Assembly (NCBI GenBank): GCA_002422425.1
Contig: DIVG01000060.1
Coordinates: forward strand, 1-64,000
Source: Akkermansiaceae bacterium UBA6138
GTDB taxonomy: Bacteria; Verrucomicrobiota; Verrucomicrobiia; Verrucomicrobiales; DEV007
DNA: 64,000 nucleotides
Direction of reading: 5' to 3'
The notes below the pieces were generated by a model. It did not search any database and was not told where the DNA came from. It was given only the letters and a program-made list of their open reading frames with translations. The position numbers and the translations under genes were made by a program. Position 1 is the first letter of the stretch. Every line of letters begins with the position of its first letter. Shown piece after piece: positions 23,822 to 33,007 of the stretch.

Positions 23822-24631
23822 TCAACCGGCCGCATCCCGCCGGCATTCACCACAGTATTCCTTTCCCTCCGCGCTGACGCGGAAGTCACGTTCGGGATGG
23901 CTTTTTTCGGTCGCCCCGCACGATTCGCATTCATGAAAAGAGGCGCCCTCACCGGGGATGGCGGTTTCAAAACGATGGCGGCGGACCGTTGCCTGGGTCT
24001 GTTGACGGTAGGCGGTGACGAAGCCGGGGACAAAAGTCAGCAGGTAGGGAGTTAATCCGAGCGCGGTAACCGCAGCAAAAACGGGAGGCGAGGGGCTCGT
24101 GAGGATCGCGGCAAGGAGAAAGGCCGCATTCGCCCAGCCGAGCCATTTTGCCTTGATCGGTATGATCGCAAAAAGGTGAATGACCTGATTCGGAAAGAGT
24201 GAGGCAAAAGCGAGGAAAATGGCAGAGTAGAAAATGCCGTTAAGAAGAAGCCCGCTTCCCGTCGGCAGAGGAATGAGCCCGGCGATGGAGATAAAAATGA
24301 TCGAGGCGAAGACATAGACATTGAGGCGAAAGCTGTCCCATTCCGATTCGAGGCTGTCGTTGATGAAGAATATAAAAAGAGCAGTGATGACGACAAAGAG
24401 AACATTCTTCGACATCGGGACCATAACCCAGGTGAAGACTCGCCAGACCTCGCCAGAGAGGACTGCTTCCCGGTCGAAAACGATCCAGTTAACGAAGTCC
24501 GGAGAGAGGCCCGAGAGGACCCAGGAGAGCACCTGAAAACCCGCGACCCAGCGGAGAAGCTTCGGCAGAGCGAGTTTGCCGAACTGCTTTTCCAGCTGGT
24601 TGAGAACACGGTGTCCGGTTTCGTAGATCAT
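23822..24631 (-). CDS. Rhomboid-like membrane protein lacking catalytic Ser/His, with C-terminal zinc ribbon
   Basis: A 269-residue protein from the ATG at 24631 (an earlier TTG is less likely). Rhomboid-fold signs are GEVWRVFTWVMVP in the L1 loop region, about six hydrophobic segments, and the LFPNQVIHLFAIIPIKAKWL stretch typical of bacterial rhomboids. Where active rhomboids have GxSG, this protein has LLLNGIFYSAIF, and the TM6 histidine is also missing, so a protease activity is unlikely. The last ~50 residues hold two CxxC pairs (CESC, CGEC), consistent with a small zinc ribbon. Pseudoprotease rhomboids can bind membrane clients or act in quality control; the role here is unknown. Confidence 0.72.
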   Translation of the reverse strand: MIYETGHRVLNQLEKQFGKLALPKLLRWVAGFQVLSWVLSGLSPDFVNWIVFDREAVLSGEVWRVFTWVMVPMSKNVLFVVITALFIFFINDSLESEWDSFRLNVYVFASIIFISIAGLIPLPTGSGLLLNGIFYSAIFLAFASLFPNQVIHLFAIIPIKAKWLGWANAAFLLAAILTSPSPPVFAAVTALGLTPYLLTFVPGFVTAYRQQTQATVRRHRFETAIPGEGASFHECESCGATEKSHPERDFRVSAEGKEYCGECRRDAAG

Positions 24632-24728
24632 GGGGGAAGTTGGGGGGAATCCGGAGGAATTCAAATAGCAAGTTCCGGGAAAGAGCGCTCTCCCATTGAC
24701 TTCAAAGAGGCGGAGCCGACACTCAGTA

Positions 24729-25799
24729 ATGGAAAGATCGCCGCTCCATTCGCACCATCTCCGTCTTGAGGCGCGGTTCGCCCCTTTTGCCGGATGGGAA
24801 ATGCCGATTCAATATGCGGGCATTGTGAGCGAGCACGAGGCAGTGCGAAAGTCGGTCGGGGTTTTCGACATTTCCCACATGGGCGAATTTGAGGTGAGGG
24901 GTTCCGCGGCGGAGGAGTGGCTTAACGGACTTCTCACAAACGACGTCAGCGTGCTGGATGACGGGCAAGGTCAATACACCCTTCTTCTCAACGAAAAAGG
25001 GGGTGTCATTGACGATCTCATCCTTTACCGGATCGATGCGGAACGCTATTTTCTCGTGGTAAACGCCTCCCGCATCGAGGCCGATTTTTTCTGGATGTCG
25101 CGCCGGCTTCCCGCTTGCGGGGTCGAGCTGACCGATCGCAGTATTGAATTTGGTGCTGTTGCAGTGCAGGGGCCGCGTAGTCTTGATCTCTGGTGCGACA
25201 TGGCCCCCGGAATTACCCTTCCCGAACGCAACGGTATCGCGGTTTATGAGGCGGGGGGGGAGCTCATCCTCTGCCGCACCGGCTACACCGGCGAGGATGG
25301 ATTTGAGCTTTTTGCCGCTGCGGATCAGATCGGGCACTGGTTCGATCAGCTCATCGCGAGCGGGGCCGTTCCCTGCGGGCTGGGGGCGCGTGATACCCTG
25401 CGCCTGGAAAAAGGCTTTCCGCTTAACGGTTCCGACCTTGACGAGAATCGCACACCGCTTGAAGCCGGGCTCGGTTTTTTCGTGAAACTCGATAAGCCGG
25501 GCGGTTTCATCGGGCGTGAAGCCCTCGCCGCCCAGCGGGAAGGGGGATTGCCGGGGATTCTTGTCGCGATTCGTCTTAGTGAAAAAGCGCCTCCGCTGCG
25601 GCACGGTTACACGGTTCTGGCGGCCGACGGGCAGACCTTCCTCGGCGAGCTCACGAGCGGCTCACTCTCCCCCGGGCTTGGGCTCGGGATCGGCATGGCC
25701 TATCTCCCGCCCGCGCAGGCAGCCATCGGGACCGATGTGTTCGTTGTGATTCGTGAAAAACTCTACCCGGGGAAAATTGTCAAAAAGCCTTTTGTGTGA
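24729..25799 (+). CDS. gcvT: Aminomethyltransferase, glycine cleavage T-protein
   Basis: T-protein moves the methylene group from aminomethyl-lipoyl-H-protein to tetrahydrofolate, releasing ammonia. The ATG at 24729 (MERSPLHSHHLRL) fits the family start. Motifs seen are FAPFAGWEMPIQYAGI, DISHMGEFEVRG, TGYTGEDGFELFA and CGLGARDTLRLEKGFPLNG. The length of 356 aa is typical. It is first in a gcvT-gcvH-gcvP cluster, separated from gcvH by 159 bp. No glycine riboswitch is apparent in the short upstream gap. Confidence 0.95.
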   Translation: MERSPLHSHHLRLEARFAPFAGWEMPIQYAGIVSEHEAVRKSVGVFDISHMGEFEVRGSAAEEWLNGLLTNDVSVLDDGQGQYTLLLNEKGGVIDDLILYRIDAERYFLVVNASRIEADFFWMSRRLPACGVELTDRSIEFGAVAVQGPRSLDLWCDMAPGITLPERNGIAVYEAGGELILCRTGYTGEDGFELFAAADQIGHWFDQLIASGAVPCGLGARDTLRLEKGFPLNGSDLDENRTPLEAGLGFFVKLDKPGGFIGREALAAQREGGLPGILVAIRLSEKAPPLRHGYTVLAADGQTFLGELTSGSLSPGLGLGIGMAYLPPAQAAIGTDVFVVIREKLYPGKIVKKPFV

Positions 25800-25958
25800 A
25801 GGGCGGGCGGGGGTAAGTCCCGCTCGTTCGTCCGACCGCTTGCCGGGAGATGTTTTCGACTGACCGCTTGTCCCCCCTCCGATACCAAAAAACGCCTCCT
25901 GTTTGAGAATCCGATTTGTCAGGAGCCTATAATTCGGTTTGTTGAAAGGGATTTCCCC

Positions 25959-26345
25959 GTGTCCATGAATGCCCCTGATCACCTTCACTTTTCCGAGTCG
26001 CATGAATGGGTTGACGCGACCGCACCCGGGGCGGCCGCTGTCGGGATCAGCGACCACGCGCAAGAGGAACTGACCGATGTCGTCTACCTCGAGCTGCCCG
26101 CCGTTGGTAGGGTTTTGGCCAAAGGCGAGCCCTTTGCGGTAATTGAGTCGGTGAAGGCGGCCAATGATATCTACGCCCCCGTTAGCGGGGTCGTCGTCGA
26201 GGTTAACAGTGCGCTCGCCGAGTCACCGGAGGCGATCAACGAAGATCCCTACGGCGCCGGCTGGATCGTGAAGATTACCCTTTCCGATCCGGCGGAACTT
26301 GATGCGCTCATGACCGGGCAAGCTTATCGTGAACACCTTTCCTGA
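25959..26345 (+). CDS. gcvH: Glycine cleavage system H-protein
   Basis: The lipoyl carrier of the glycine cleavage complex (128 aa). The lipoylated lysine is Lys66 in VIESVKAANDIYAP. The hybrid lipoyl fold is complete from HLHFSESHEWV to the C-terminal DPYGAGWIVKI. Start is GTG at 25959, with an in-frame ATG two codons later as an alternative. The last 17 bp overlap gcvP, indicating translational coupling. Confidence 0.95.
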   Translation: MSMNAPDHLHFSESHEWVDATAPGAAAVGISDHAQEELTDVVYLELPAVGRVLAKGEPFAVIESVKAANDIYAPVSGVVVEVNSALAESPEAINEDPYGAGWIVKITLSDPAELDALMTGQAYREHLS

Positions 26346-29166
26346 ATCCGCCGCCTTCGCCGCCCGCCATATCGGGCCCTCGCCCGACGAGATCGGGAGC
26401 ATGCTCTCGTCCCTCGGTTACGACCGGCTCGACTCCCTCATCGAGGACGTTGTCCCCGCCGATTTGCTCCGGTCCGGGCCGCTCGCTCTCCCGTTGGCTC
26501 TCAGTGAGACGGCCGCCCTCGCCCGGCTGCGGCGCATCATGGGGAAGAACGAGGTCTACCGCTCCTTTATTGGACGAGGCTACTACGACACCGTGACTCC
26601 CGCCGTGGTGCAGCGTTGTGTGCTTGAGAATCCCGGCTGGTATACCGCCTACACGCCCTACCAGGCTGAGATCTCGCAGGGACGGCTCGAAGCTCTTTTG
26701 AATTTTCAGACACTCATCACCGAGCTCACCGCGATGCCTGTCGCCAATGCGTCGCTCCTTGATGAAGCGACTGCCGCAGCCGAAGCGCTCGCCCTCGCGG
26801 CGGGGACGAGGCGTAAAGGAAAGCGATTTTTTGCGAGCGAGGACTGCTTTGCCCAGACTCTTGAGGTGCTTCAGACACGCGCCGAACCCCTTGGGATCGA
26901 GATCGTCATCGGCGTGCCGGATTCCTTCGACTTCGCTGCGTCGGGTGATGAGGTCATCGGCGTGCTCCTGCAATACCCGGGGGACTCCGGGGCGGTCACC
27001 GATTTCACCAGCGTCGTCGAGGCCTGCCACGCCGCCGGTGGTCTTGTCATCGTCGCGGCCGATCTGCTGGCTCTGACCTTGCTGAAACCGCCCGGTGAAT
27101 GGGGTGCGGACATCGTTGTCGGAAGCGCCCAGCGCTTCGGAGTGCCGCTTGGATTCGGCGGACCGCACGCCGCTTTCCTTTCCTGCACCGAGGAACTGAA
27201 ACGCCGTCTCCCCGGTCGCCTCATCGGTATTTCCCGCGACAGCGGAGGGAGACCTGCCCTGCGACTTTCGTTGCAGACCCGCGAGCAACATATCCGACGG
27301 GAAAAAGCGACCTCAAACATTTGCACCGCCCAGGTCCTTCTCGCGGTCATGGCCGCATTTTATGCGATCTACCACGGAGCGGAGGGGCTCCGCTGTATCG
27401 CCGAACGTATCCGTAACGCCACCTCCGCCCTCGCCGCTGCGCTCGTAAAGGCGGGTTACGAGCTGAAAAACGACTCTTTTTTCGACACCCTGACAGTCAC
27501 CCTTTCCGAGGCGAAGCGGGCGGAGGTTCTCGCCAGGTCCGTCAATGCCAGGGTTAATCTTCGCCGCGATCGTCCCGGTAGTCTCGGGCTCTCCCTTGAT
27601 GAGGCAGCGCTCGAGACGGGAGAGTGGAAAACCCTCTTCGAGGTTTTTGGCCTCGTCGATGAGGACTGCGGTGCGCCGGACCTGCCGGCTGCGCTTTCAC
27701 GGACTTCCGAATTTCTCAAGCAGCCGGTTTTCCGCCGTTACCGGACCGAGACAGGGCTGCTCCGATACATCCGCCGACTCGAGGGCAGGGACATCGCCCT
27801 GAACTGGAGCATGATCCCGCTGGGTTCTTGCACGATGAAGCTCAACGCCGCCTCCGAGATGATGCCGCTGAGCTGGCGCGAGGTCGCCGGACTTCACCCG
27901 TTTGCTCCGGTTACCCAGGTCTCCGGTTACCTGGAGATGATTCACGAGCTCGAAAGCTGGCTTGCGGAGATCACCGGCTTCGACGCTGTCAGTCTACAGC
28001 CCAATGCCGGATCGCAAGGGGAATACGCCGGTCTCCTCGCGATCCGCCGCTACCACGAATCAAAAGGCGAGCCGGATCGCAGGGTCTGCCTGATCCCCAT
28101 GTCGGCCCACGGAACCAATCCGGCGAGTGCGGTCATGGCCGGCTTCGAAGTCGTCCCCGTCGCCTGCGGTAGCGATGGGAACATCGATGTCGCCGACCTT
28201 ACCGCAAAGGTGGCTCAGCATGCGGCTCGGCTCGGCGCGCTCATGATCACCTATCCCTCGACCCACGGGGTTTTTGAAGAGGGCGTCTCCTCGATTTGTG
28301 AAATGGTCCACGACCACGGCGGCCAGGTCTACATGGACGGGGCCAATCTCAACGCTCAGGTCGGACTTTGCTCGCCAGGTTCGATCGGAGCCGACGTCTG
28401 CCATCTTAATCTCCATAAGACCTTCTGTATCCCTCATGGCGGCGGCGGTCCAGGGGTGGGGCCGATCGGTGTGCGGTCACACCTCGCGCCCTATCTGCCG
28501 GGGCATAGTGAGTGGGCCGATTCGCCGACCCACGCCGTCAGTGCGGCACCCTACGGTAGCGCCAGCATTCTCACGATTTCCTGGATGTATATTGCGATGA
28601 TGGGGCCCTCGCTGCGCCGTGCCACCGAGGTGGCAATCCTCAACGCGAACTATGTGGCGAACCGACTTGAGCCTTATTTCCCCGTTCTTTACCGGGGGGG
28701 CAGAGGGCTCGTCGCGCACGAGTGCATCATCGACCTGCGGGCCTTTAAAGCGCAGGCGGGGATCGAGGTGGAGGATATCGCGAAGCGGCTGATTGACTAC
28801 GGTTTTCACGCTCCGACCATGTCGTGGCCTGTCCCCGGCACGCTGATGATCGAGCCTACCGAGAGCGAATCCCGGGAGGAACTCGACCGTTTCTGTGAGG
28901 CGATGATCAGCATCCATCACGAGATCGGGCTGGTTGGTTCGGGCACGTGGGATGCGCTCGACAATCCTCTGAAAAATTCGCCGCATCCGGCCGTGACGCT
29001 GCTCGCCGGGGATTGGCCTCACGCTTACTCGCGTGAGGTGGCGGCCTTTCCGTTGGACTGGGTTCGCGAGCGGAAGTTCTGGCCGCCGGTGAGTCGTATC
29101 GACAATGTCTACGGCGACCGTCATCTCGTCTGCACCTGCGATGGGATGGCCGAATACGAACCTTAA
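26329..29166 (+). CDS. gcvP: Glycine dehydrogenase (decarboxylating), P-protein, single-chain form
   Basis: A pyridoxal-phosphate enzyme that decarboxylates glycine and loads the aminomethyl group on H-protein. The 945-residue chain fuses both halves that some bacteria encode separately. The N-half begins FAARHIGPSPDEI. The C-half contains the PLP lysine Lys697 in LNLHKTFCIPHGGGGPG, and LSTHG-type motifs such as TYPSTHGVFEEG. It starts with GTG inside gcvH. The gene order T-H-P is as in many bacteria; lpd (L-protein) is not in the window. Confidence 0.96.
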   Translation: MNTFPESAAFAARHIGPSPDEIGSMLSSLGYDRLDSLIEDVVPADLLRSGPLALPLALSETAALARLRRIMGKNEVYRSFIGRGYYDTVTPAVVQRCVLENPGWYTAYTPYQAEISQGRLEALLNFQTLITELTAMPVANASLLDEATAAAEALALAAGTRRKGKRFFASEDCFAQTLEVLQTRAEPLGIEIVIGVPDSFDFAASGDEVIGVLLQYPGDSGAVTDFTSVVEACHAAGGLVIVAADLLALTLLKPPGEWGADIVVGSAQRFGVPLGFGGPHAAFLSCTEELKRRLPGRLIGISRDSGGRPALRLSLQTREQHIRREKATSNICTAQVLLAVMAAFYAIYHGAEGLRCIAERIRNATSALAAALVKAGYELKNDSFFDTLTVTLSEAKRAEVLARSVNARVNLRRDRPGSLGLSLDEAALETGEWKTLFEVFGLVDEDCGAPDLPAALSRTSEFLKQPVFRRYRTETGLLRYIRRLEGRDIALNWSMIPLGSCTMKLNAASEMMPLSWREVAGLHPFAPVTQVSGYLEMIHELESWLAEITGFDAVSLQPNAGSQGEYAGLLAIRRYHESKGEPDRRVCLIPMSAHGTNPASAVMAGFEVVPVACGSDGNIDVADLTAKVAQHAARLGALMITYPSTHGVFEEGVSSICEMVHDHGGQVYMDGANLNAQVGLCSPGSIGADVCHLNLHKTFCIPHGGGGPGVGPIGVRSHLAPYLPGHSEWADSPTHAVSAAPYGSASILTISWMYIAMMGPSLRRATEVAILNANYVANRLEPYFPVLYRGGRGLVAHECIIDLRAFKAQAGIEVEDIAKRLIDYGFHAPTMSWPVPGTLMIEPTESESREELDRFCEAMISIHHEIGLVGSGTWDALDNPLKNSPHPAVTLLAGDWPHAYSREVAAFPLDWVRERKFWPPVSRIDNVYGDRHLVCTCDGMAEYEP

Positions 29167-29185
29167 AATACCTTCCGTTCGAGCC

Positions 29186-29683
29186 ATGCAGCAGAGCCGG
29201 CTGAAAATGCCCTTTCCCGGGACCTGGATCCCTAACATGATTGCCAATCTTGTCTTCCTTACGCGGGGTGACGAGGTTCTCCTGATCCACAAAAAAACGG
29301 GACTCGGTGCCGGCAAGATCAATGGTCCCGGCGGCAAGCAGGAGCCCGGGGAGACTTCGCTCGAGGCCGCGATCCGCGAGGTCAGGGAGGAATTGCTGAT
29401 TACCCCCCATCGGCTTGACGCGATGGGCGAGCTTCACTTCGACTTTGTAGACGGACTGCGCCTCCATTGCACCGTTTACCGCGGGGAGGAATTCAGCGGC
29501 ACCCCCACCGAGACGCGGGAGGCGAAGCCCGAATGGTTCCGCCTCGACGAGGTCCCGTATGACCGCATGTGGGCCGACGACCGCTACTGGTTGCCCCAGA
29601 TGCTTGAGGGCCGCCGGTTTAGGGGTTGGTTTCGTTTTGAAGGGGAGACGATGCTCTCCCGGGAAGTCATCTTCACAAGCTGA
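29186..29683 (+). CDS. NUDIX hydrolase, MTH1/MutT-like
   Basis: A 165-residue NUDIX enzyme, probably removing oxidised purine nucleoside triphosphates. Start ATG 29186 (MQQSRLKMPFPG) lies 19 bp after gcvP; a longer frame would overlap gcvP. The Nudix box reads GGKQEPGETSLEAAIREVREEL, matching Gx5Ex7REUxEE, though the final Gly is replaced. The preceding IHKKTGLGAGKINGPGGK resembles eukaryotic MTH1 (KRGFGAGRWNGFGGK), as does the PEWFRLDEVPYDRMWADD end. The gene ends at a bidirectional terminator shared with the cytochrome gene. Confidence 0.88.
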   Translation: MQQSRLKMPFPGTWIPNMIANLVFLTRGDEVLLIHKKTGLGAGKINGPGGKQEPGETSLEAAIREVREELLITPHRLDAMGELHFDFVDGLRLHCTVYRGEEFSGTPTETREAKPEWFRLDEVPYDRMWADDRYWLPQMLEGRRFRGWFRFEGETMLSREVIFTS

Positions 29684-29687
29684 CCTA

Positions 29688-29720
29688 AAAAAACCGCGAC
29701 CCTGATCCGGATCGCGGTTC
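29688..29720 (-). terminator. Intrinsic terminator between convergent genes
   Basis: An 8-bp stem AACCGCGA / TCGCGGTT (29693-29700 and 29713-29720) with a 12-nt loop. On the minus strand it is followed by seven T residues, making a good terminator for the cytochrome gene. It may also stop transcripts from the NUDIX gene, though the plus-strand T run is weaker. Confidence 0.8.
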
Positions 29721-29746
29721 TGTTTGAGAGGAGTGCGGAGGAAGGA

Positions 29747-30118
29747 CTACTTCTTCGGTTTGTGATCGGTGTGACAGGCTTTGCAGTTTGAGGCCTTGTC
29801 GAGACGCCCGATCGCTTTTTCCCCTTTGTCACCGCCACTGACAGCGTCCATCGCGGCGATGAGCTCAGTCACTTTCTCCTCGTATTTCGCCTGATCGCCG
29901 ACCGGGGCCTTCGTGCCCTTCATTGTCAGAATCAGGGCAGCCAGTGACCCGGTTTCTTTTTCGGAGGCTGTGCCGTCGAGGACGCGGGCGAGGGGACTTT
30001 CGTCACCCTTCATCCCGTCCTTCATTACTTTTTCGATAATTTCGTGGTTTTCGTCGGCGACGGAAACGAGGGGGATCGCGGCGAGGGCGATGGCGGCAAA
30101 GAGAGTATGTTTCTTCAT
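29747..30118 (-). CDS. Small periplasmic c-type cytochrome
   Basis: A 123-residue protein with signal peptide (MKKHTLFAAIALAAIPLVSVA) and one heme-binding motif near the C-terminus, CKACH (Cys112, Cys115, His116). Heme motif at the C-terminal end of a helical protein is the arrangement of cytochrome c'-like four-helix bundles, although no closer match can be claimed. It probably transfers electrons or senses small ligands in the periplasm. The start at 30118 is chosen for the signal peptide; the longer frame is unlikely. Confidence 0.8.
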   Translation of the reverse strand: MKKHTLFAAIALAAIPLVSVADENHEIIEKVMKDGMKGDESPLARVLDGTASEKETGSLAALILTMKGTKAPVGDQAKYEEKVTELIAAMDAVSGGDKGEKAIGRLDKASNCKACHTDHKPKK

Positions 30119-30257
30119 TCGCCGGGTATTTAGTGACAAGCTGGCGGGGGCACAAGAAAAAAATTGCCAAAGCGGGCCGGGAGGTGGTCCGGCTCCTTTA
30201 AAATGGCCCTTTATCTGCTTTAATGCACTGGCTCCGTTAAACGGAAGGCCGGTTCCC

Positions 30258-31676
30258 ATGTCTGACTATTATCGCCACACCAAAATCATCGCCACTCTCG
30301 GACCCGCGACCGAATCGAAGGAGATGCTCGCCGCCCTCATCAATGCCGGGGTTGACATTCTGCGCCTCAATATGGCCCACGCCACCCACCAGTGGGTCAA
30401 GGACGCGATGTGGTTCATCCGGGAAGTCTCAAGTGAGGTCGGCCGTCACGTGGCGGTGATGATGGATGTGAAGGGGCCCGAAATCCGGACTGGTAAAGTC
30501 GAGCGCCCCATCTCCCTAGCGATTGGTGACCGGATCGAGTTTCACATCGAGGGTGCCGAGCCGAAGGGGGACCTTCCCTTCGTTTCGGTGAACTATCCCG
30601 GACTGCCGGGAGATCTTGAGGTGGGCAATATTGTCCTCGTCGACAGCGGTCTCATCCGCATGAAGGTCTTTGAAAAGGACGCCTCCCGGGTTCGGCTCGA
30701 GGTGCTCACGCCCGGGGAGTTGACTTCGAAACGCCATATTAATCTGCCGGGAATACAGGTAAATCTGCCCGCCCTCACCGAGAAGGACGAGGAAGATCTC
30801 CGGGCCGGGGTGGAGGCGGGGATCGACTTTGTCGCGCTTTCTTTCGTTCGGCAGGCCGAGGATGTTCACACCCTGCGCCGTTTTCTTGAATCGCTCGGGT
30901 CCAAGGCCCGCATCATTTCCAAAATCGAGGATCAGGCGGGGGTGCGGAACATGGTGGAGATCGTGCGGGCCTCCGATGCGATCATGGTGGCCCGGGGTGA
31001 CCTCGGGATCGAGATCGACTACCACCGGCTCCCGCTCGTGCAGACCGCTCTCGTGCAGGCTTGTCAGGCGGATGGAAAACCCGTCATCATCGCCACCCAC
31101 CTCCTCGAGTCCATGATCACCTCGCCCATGCCGACGCGTGCCGAGATCTCGGACGTCTCGCATGCCGTGCGCGAGCAGGCCGATGCCGTCATGCTTTCGG
31201 GCGAGACGACCGTCGGTGCTTATCCGCTCGAGTCGGTCCAGGTTCTGAAGAACATCATTCAGAGTATCGAGCCGACGGTGCCGGCCGGGTTGAACAAGCT
31301 CATCGTTCTCAAGGAGCCAAAAGCCAAAATGCTGCGTTCGGCCGCCGTCCTCGCCGAGGATCTGGAGAACTCCGGCATCGTTGTCTTTACCCGCAGCGGC
31401 TTCCTCGCCTACGTTCTCGGGGCCTTGCGCCCTCACGGGATTCCGATCTATGCCTTTACTGATGACGAATTGATTTTCCGCCAGCTTCTCCTGCCATGGG
31501 GGGTGGAACCCTTTTTGATCGATTTTTCGGAGGATCCCGAGGTTACCATTCTAAGTGCCCTCAGTTACTTGAAACGCAAAAATTGGGTCGAGCCCGGTCA
31601 CTGTATGGTCGTAATCACCAATGCCCTGGCGAATGAGAAGATCATCGATACGCTGCAGTTGCGAATCGTTGAGTGA
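30258..31676 (+). CDS. pyk: Pyruvate kinase
   Basis: Glycolytic enzyme converting phosphoenolpyruvate and ADP to pyruvate and ATP (472 aa). The start ATG at 30258 gives the standard opening TKIIATLGPATES. Conserved pieces are VAVMMDVKGPEIRTG, the catalytic-lysine region ARIISKIEDQAGV, MVARGDLGIEI and SDVSHAVREQADAVMLSGETTVGAYPLE. The usual RLNFSHG is RLNMAHA here, a modest change. The C-terminal allosteric domain is present. It diverges from the cytochrome gene and converges with class II aldolase. Confidence 0.95.
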   Translation: MSDYYRHTKIIATLGPATESKEMLAALINAGVDILRLNMAHATHQWVKDAMWFIREVSSEVGRHVAVMMDVKGPEIRTGKVERPISLAIGDRIEFHIEGAEPKGDLPFVSVNYPGLPGDLEVGNIVLVDSGLIRMKVFEKDASRVRLEVLTPGELTSKRHINLPGIQVNLPALTEKDEEDLRAGVEAGIDFVALSFVRQAEDVHTLRRFLESLGSKARIISKIEDQAGVRNMVEIVRASDAIMVARGDLGIEIDYHRLPLVQTALVQACQADGKPVIIATHLLESMITSPMPTRAEISDVSHAVREQADAVMLSGETTVGAYPLESVQVLKNIIQSIEPTVPAGLNKLIVLKEPKAKMLRSAAVLAEDLENSGIVVFTRSGFLAYVLGALRPHGIPIYAFTDDELIFRQLLLPWGVEPFLIDFSEDPEVTILSALSYLKRKNWVEPGHCMVVITNALANEKIIDTLQLRIVE

Positions 31677-31750
31677 GTGGTCGTAGGCACCGGACCACGA
31701 AACTTCCGGTTTTCCGTTTTTTGTCCGGGTCCGTTGACGGGCTCTTAAAT

Positions 31751-31788
31751 CAAAAAAAATCCCGGACCGCTTAGAGGCGGGCCGGGAT
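31751..31788 (-). terminator. Intrinsic terminator after class II aldolase gene
   Basis: A GC-rich hairpin with arms ATCCCGG (31759-31765) and CCGGGAT (31782-31788) plus inner pairs. On the minus strand it is followed by a T run (A run at 31752-31759 on the plus strand). It lies just after the aldolase stop codon and between convergent genes. Confidence 0.75.
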
Positions 31789-31835
31789 GGAATTCAGGTC
31801 GGCAGCGTTTCAGGCTCCGACCGGTAGGGGCACCT

Positions 31836-32870
31836 TCAGACCGTGCCAGAGATGGTCCTGCCGGTGGAGAGAAGGTCGTCGCACGCCACCGAAATACGGG
31901 CTGCCATGCCGACTTCAGCGGCCTTGAGGTAGGCGCGCGGATCGTAGGCTTTTTTGTTCCCGATTTCACCGTCGATCTTGAGGACTCCGTCGTAGTTCTT
32001 GAACATATGTTCCGCGATCGGCCGGGTGAAGGCGTATTGGGTGTCGGTATCCACGTTCATTTTCACGACACCGTAGCCGAGGGTTTCACGGATTTCCTCA
32101 AGGGTGGATCCTGAACCGCCGTGGAACACGAGATCGAACTCGGCGGCGGCCCCGAACTTTGCCGTGACGGCGTCCTGACCCTGCTTCAGAATTTGGGGGC
32201 GAAGCTTCACGGCACCGGGCTTGTAGTGACCGTGGACGTTGCCAAAGGTGGCGGCGAAGGTGAAGCGACCGATGGGGTGGAGGGCCTCGTAGACGGCGAG
32301 CATGTCCTCAGGGGTCGTATAAAGATCGGCGTCGGGAGTGTCTTCACTGCCGGCGGCTCCGTCTTCTTCACCGCCGACTACACCGGCCTCCACTTCGAGG
32401 ATGATTTCATTGGCGGAGCAGAGCTTCAGATACTCCTGCGAGAGCGCCATGTTCTCGGCGAGAGGAAGCTCCGAGGCGTCGAGCATATGGTTCTGGAAAA
32501 GGTTGTTCTCCCCGCGGGCACGACGGCGGGCGGTCTCTTCGATCAGGGGGCGGAGAAATTCGTCTGCCACCTGCGGGCGGCAGTGATCTGTATTCAGCGC
32601 AACGAGCACGTCATACTGCTCGGCGAGGCGGTGGGTCAGCTCGGCCAGGGCGATCACGCCGAGGACGGTGTTCTTGTGGTTGAGTCCCGAAGCGAACTGT
32701 CCGGCCCCCGTCGAGAACTGGATGATCCCGTCCGACTTCGAATCGGCGAACGCTTTTAGCGCGGCGTTGATGGTGACGAGGTTGCTGCAGTTGATGGCGG
32801 GATACGCGTAGCCGCCTTTCTGGGCGGCGTCCAACATGGCGGCGAATTGTTTGGGTGTGGCTACTGGCAT
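31836..32870 (-). CDS. fba: Fructose-bisphosphate aldolase, class II
   Basis: Zinc-dependent aldolase of glycolysis and gluconeogenesis (344 aa from the ATG at 32870, MPVATPKQF). Motifs: YAYPAINCSNLVTINAAL, the zinc-ligand region ALNTDHC, EVEAGVVGGEEDG, TFGNVHGHYKPG, and FHGGSGSTLEEI with the phosphate-binding loop. The length and the long-form GNVHG signature fit the FbaA (class IIa) group, as in yeast and E. coli. It is convergent with pyk. Confidence 0.95.
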   Translation of the reverse strand: MPVATPKQFAAMLDAAQKGGYAYPAINCSNLVTINAALKAFADSKSDGIIQFSTGAGQFASGLNHKNTVLGVIALAELTHRLAEQYDVLVALNTDHCRPQVADEFLRPLIEETARRRARGENNLFQNHMLDASELPLAENMALSQEYLKLCSANEIILEVEAGVVGGEEDGAAGSEDTPDADLYTTPEDMLAVYEALHPIGRFTFAATFGNVHGHYKPGAVKLRPQILKQGQDAVTAKFGAAAEFDLVFHGGSGSTLEEIRETLGYGVVKMNVDTDTQYAFTRPIAEHMFKNYDGVLKIDGEIGNKKAYDPRAYLKAAEVGMAARISVACDDLLSTGRTISGTV

Positions 32871-33007
32871 ACTGCCGCTCCTTACGGCCGGAGAGACCAT
32901 TTTTCAAGCGCTGATTGCGCTCATTTCACCCGTTTCGTCCCGCCGGGGAAACCTTTTTTGGTTTGTCAAAATCAGGGATGGATTCTAATCTCACGAATCG
33001 AGCACAG

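Noticed and set aside
24665..25958. Glycine riboswitch upstream of gcvT or between gcvT and gcvH
   Set aside because: The upstream gap is only 64 bp, and the 159-bp gcvT-gcvH gap has only one short CTCCTG/CAGGAG pairing and no recognisable aptamer pattern.
26308..29337. Long antisense ORFs opposite gcvP (26308-27291, 28060-28437, 28477-29337)
   Set aside because: All lie opposite gcvP, whose product is fully recognisable; no independent signals or motifs.
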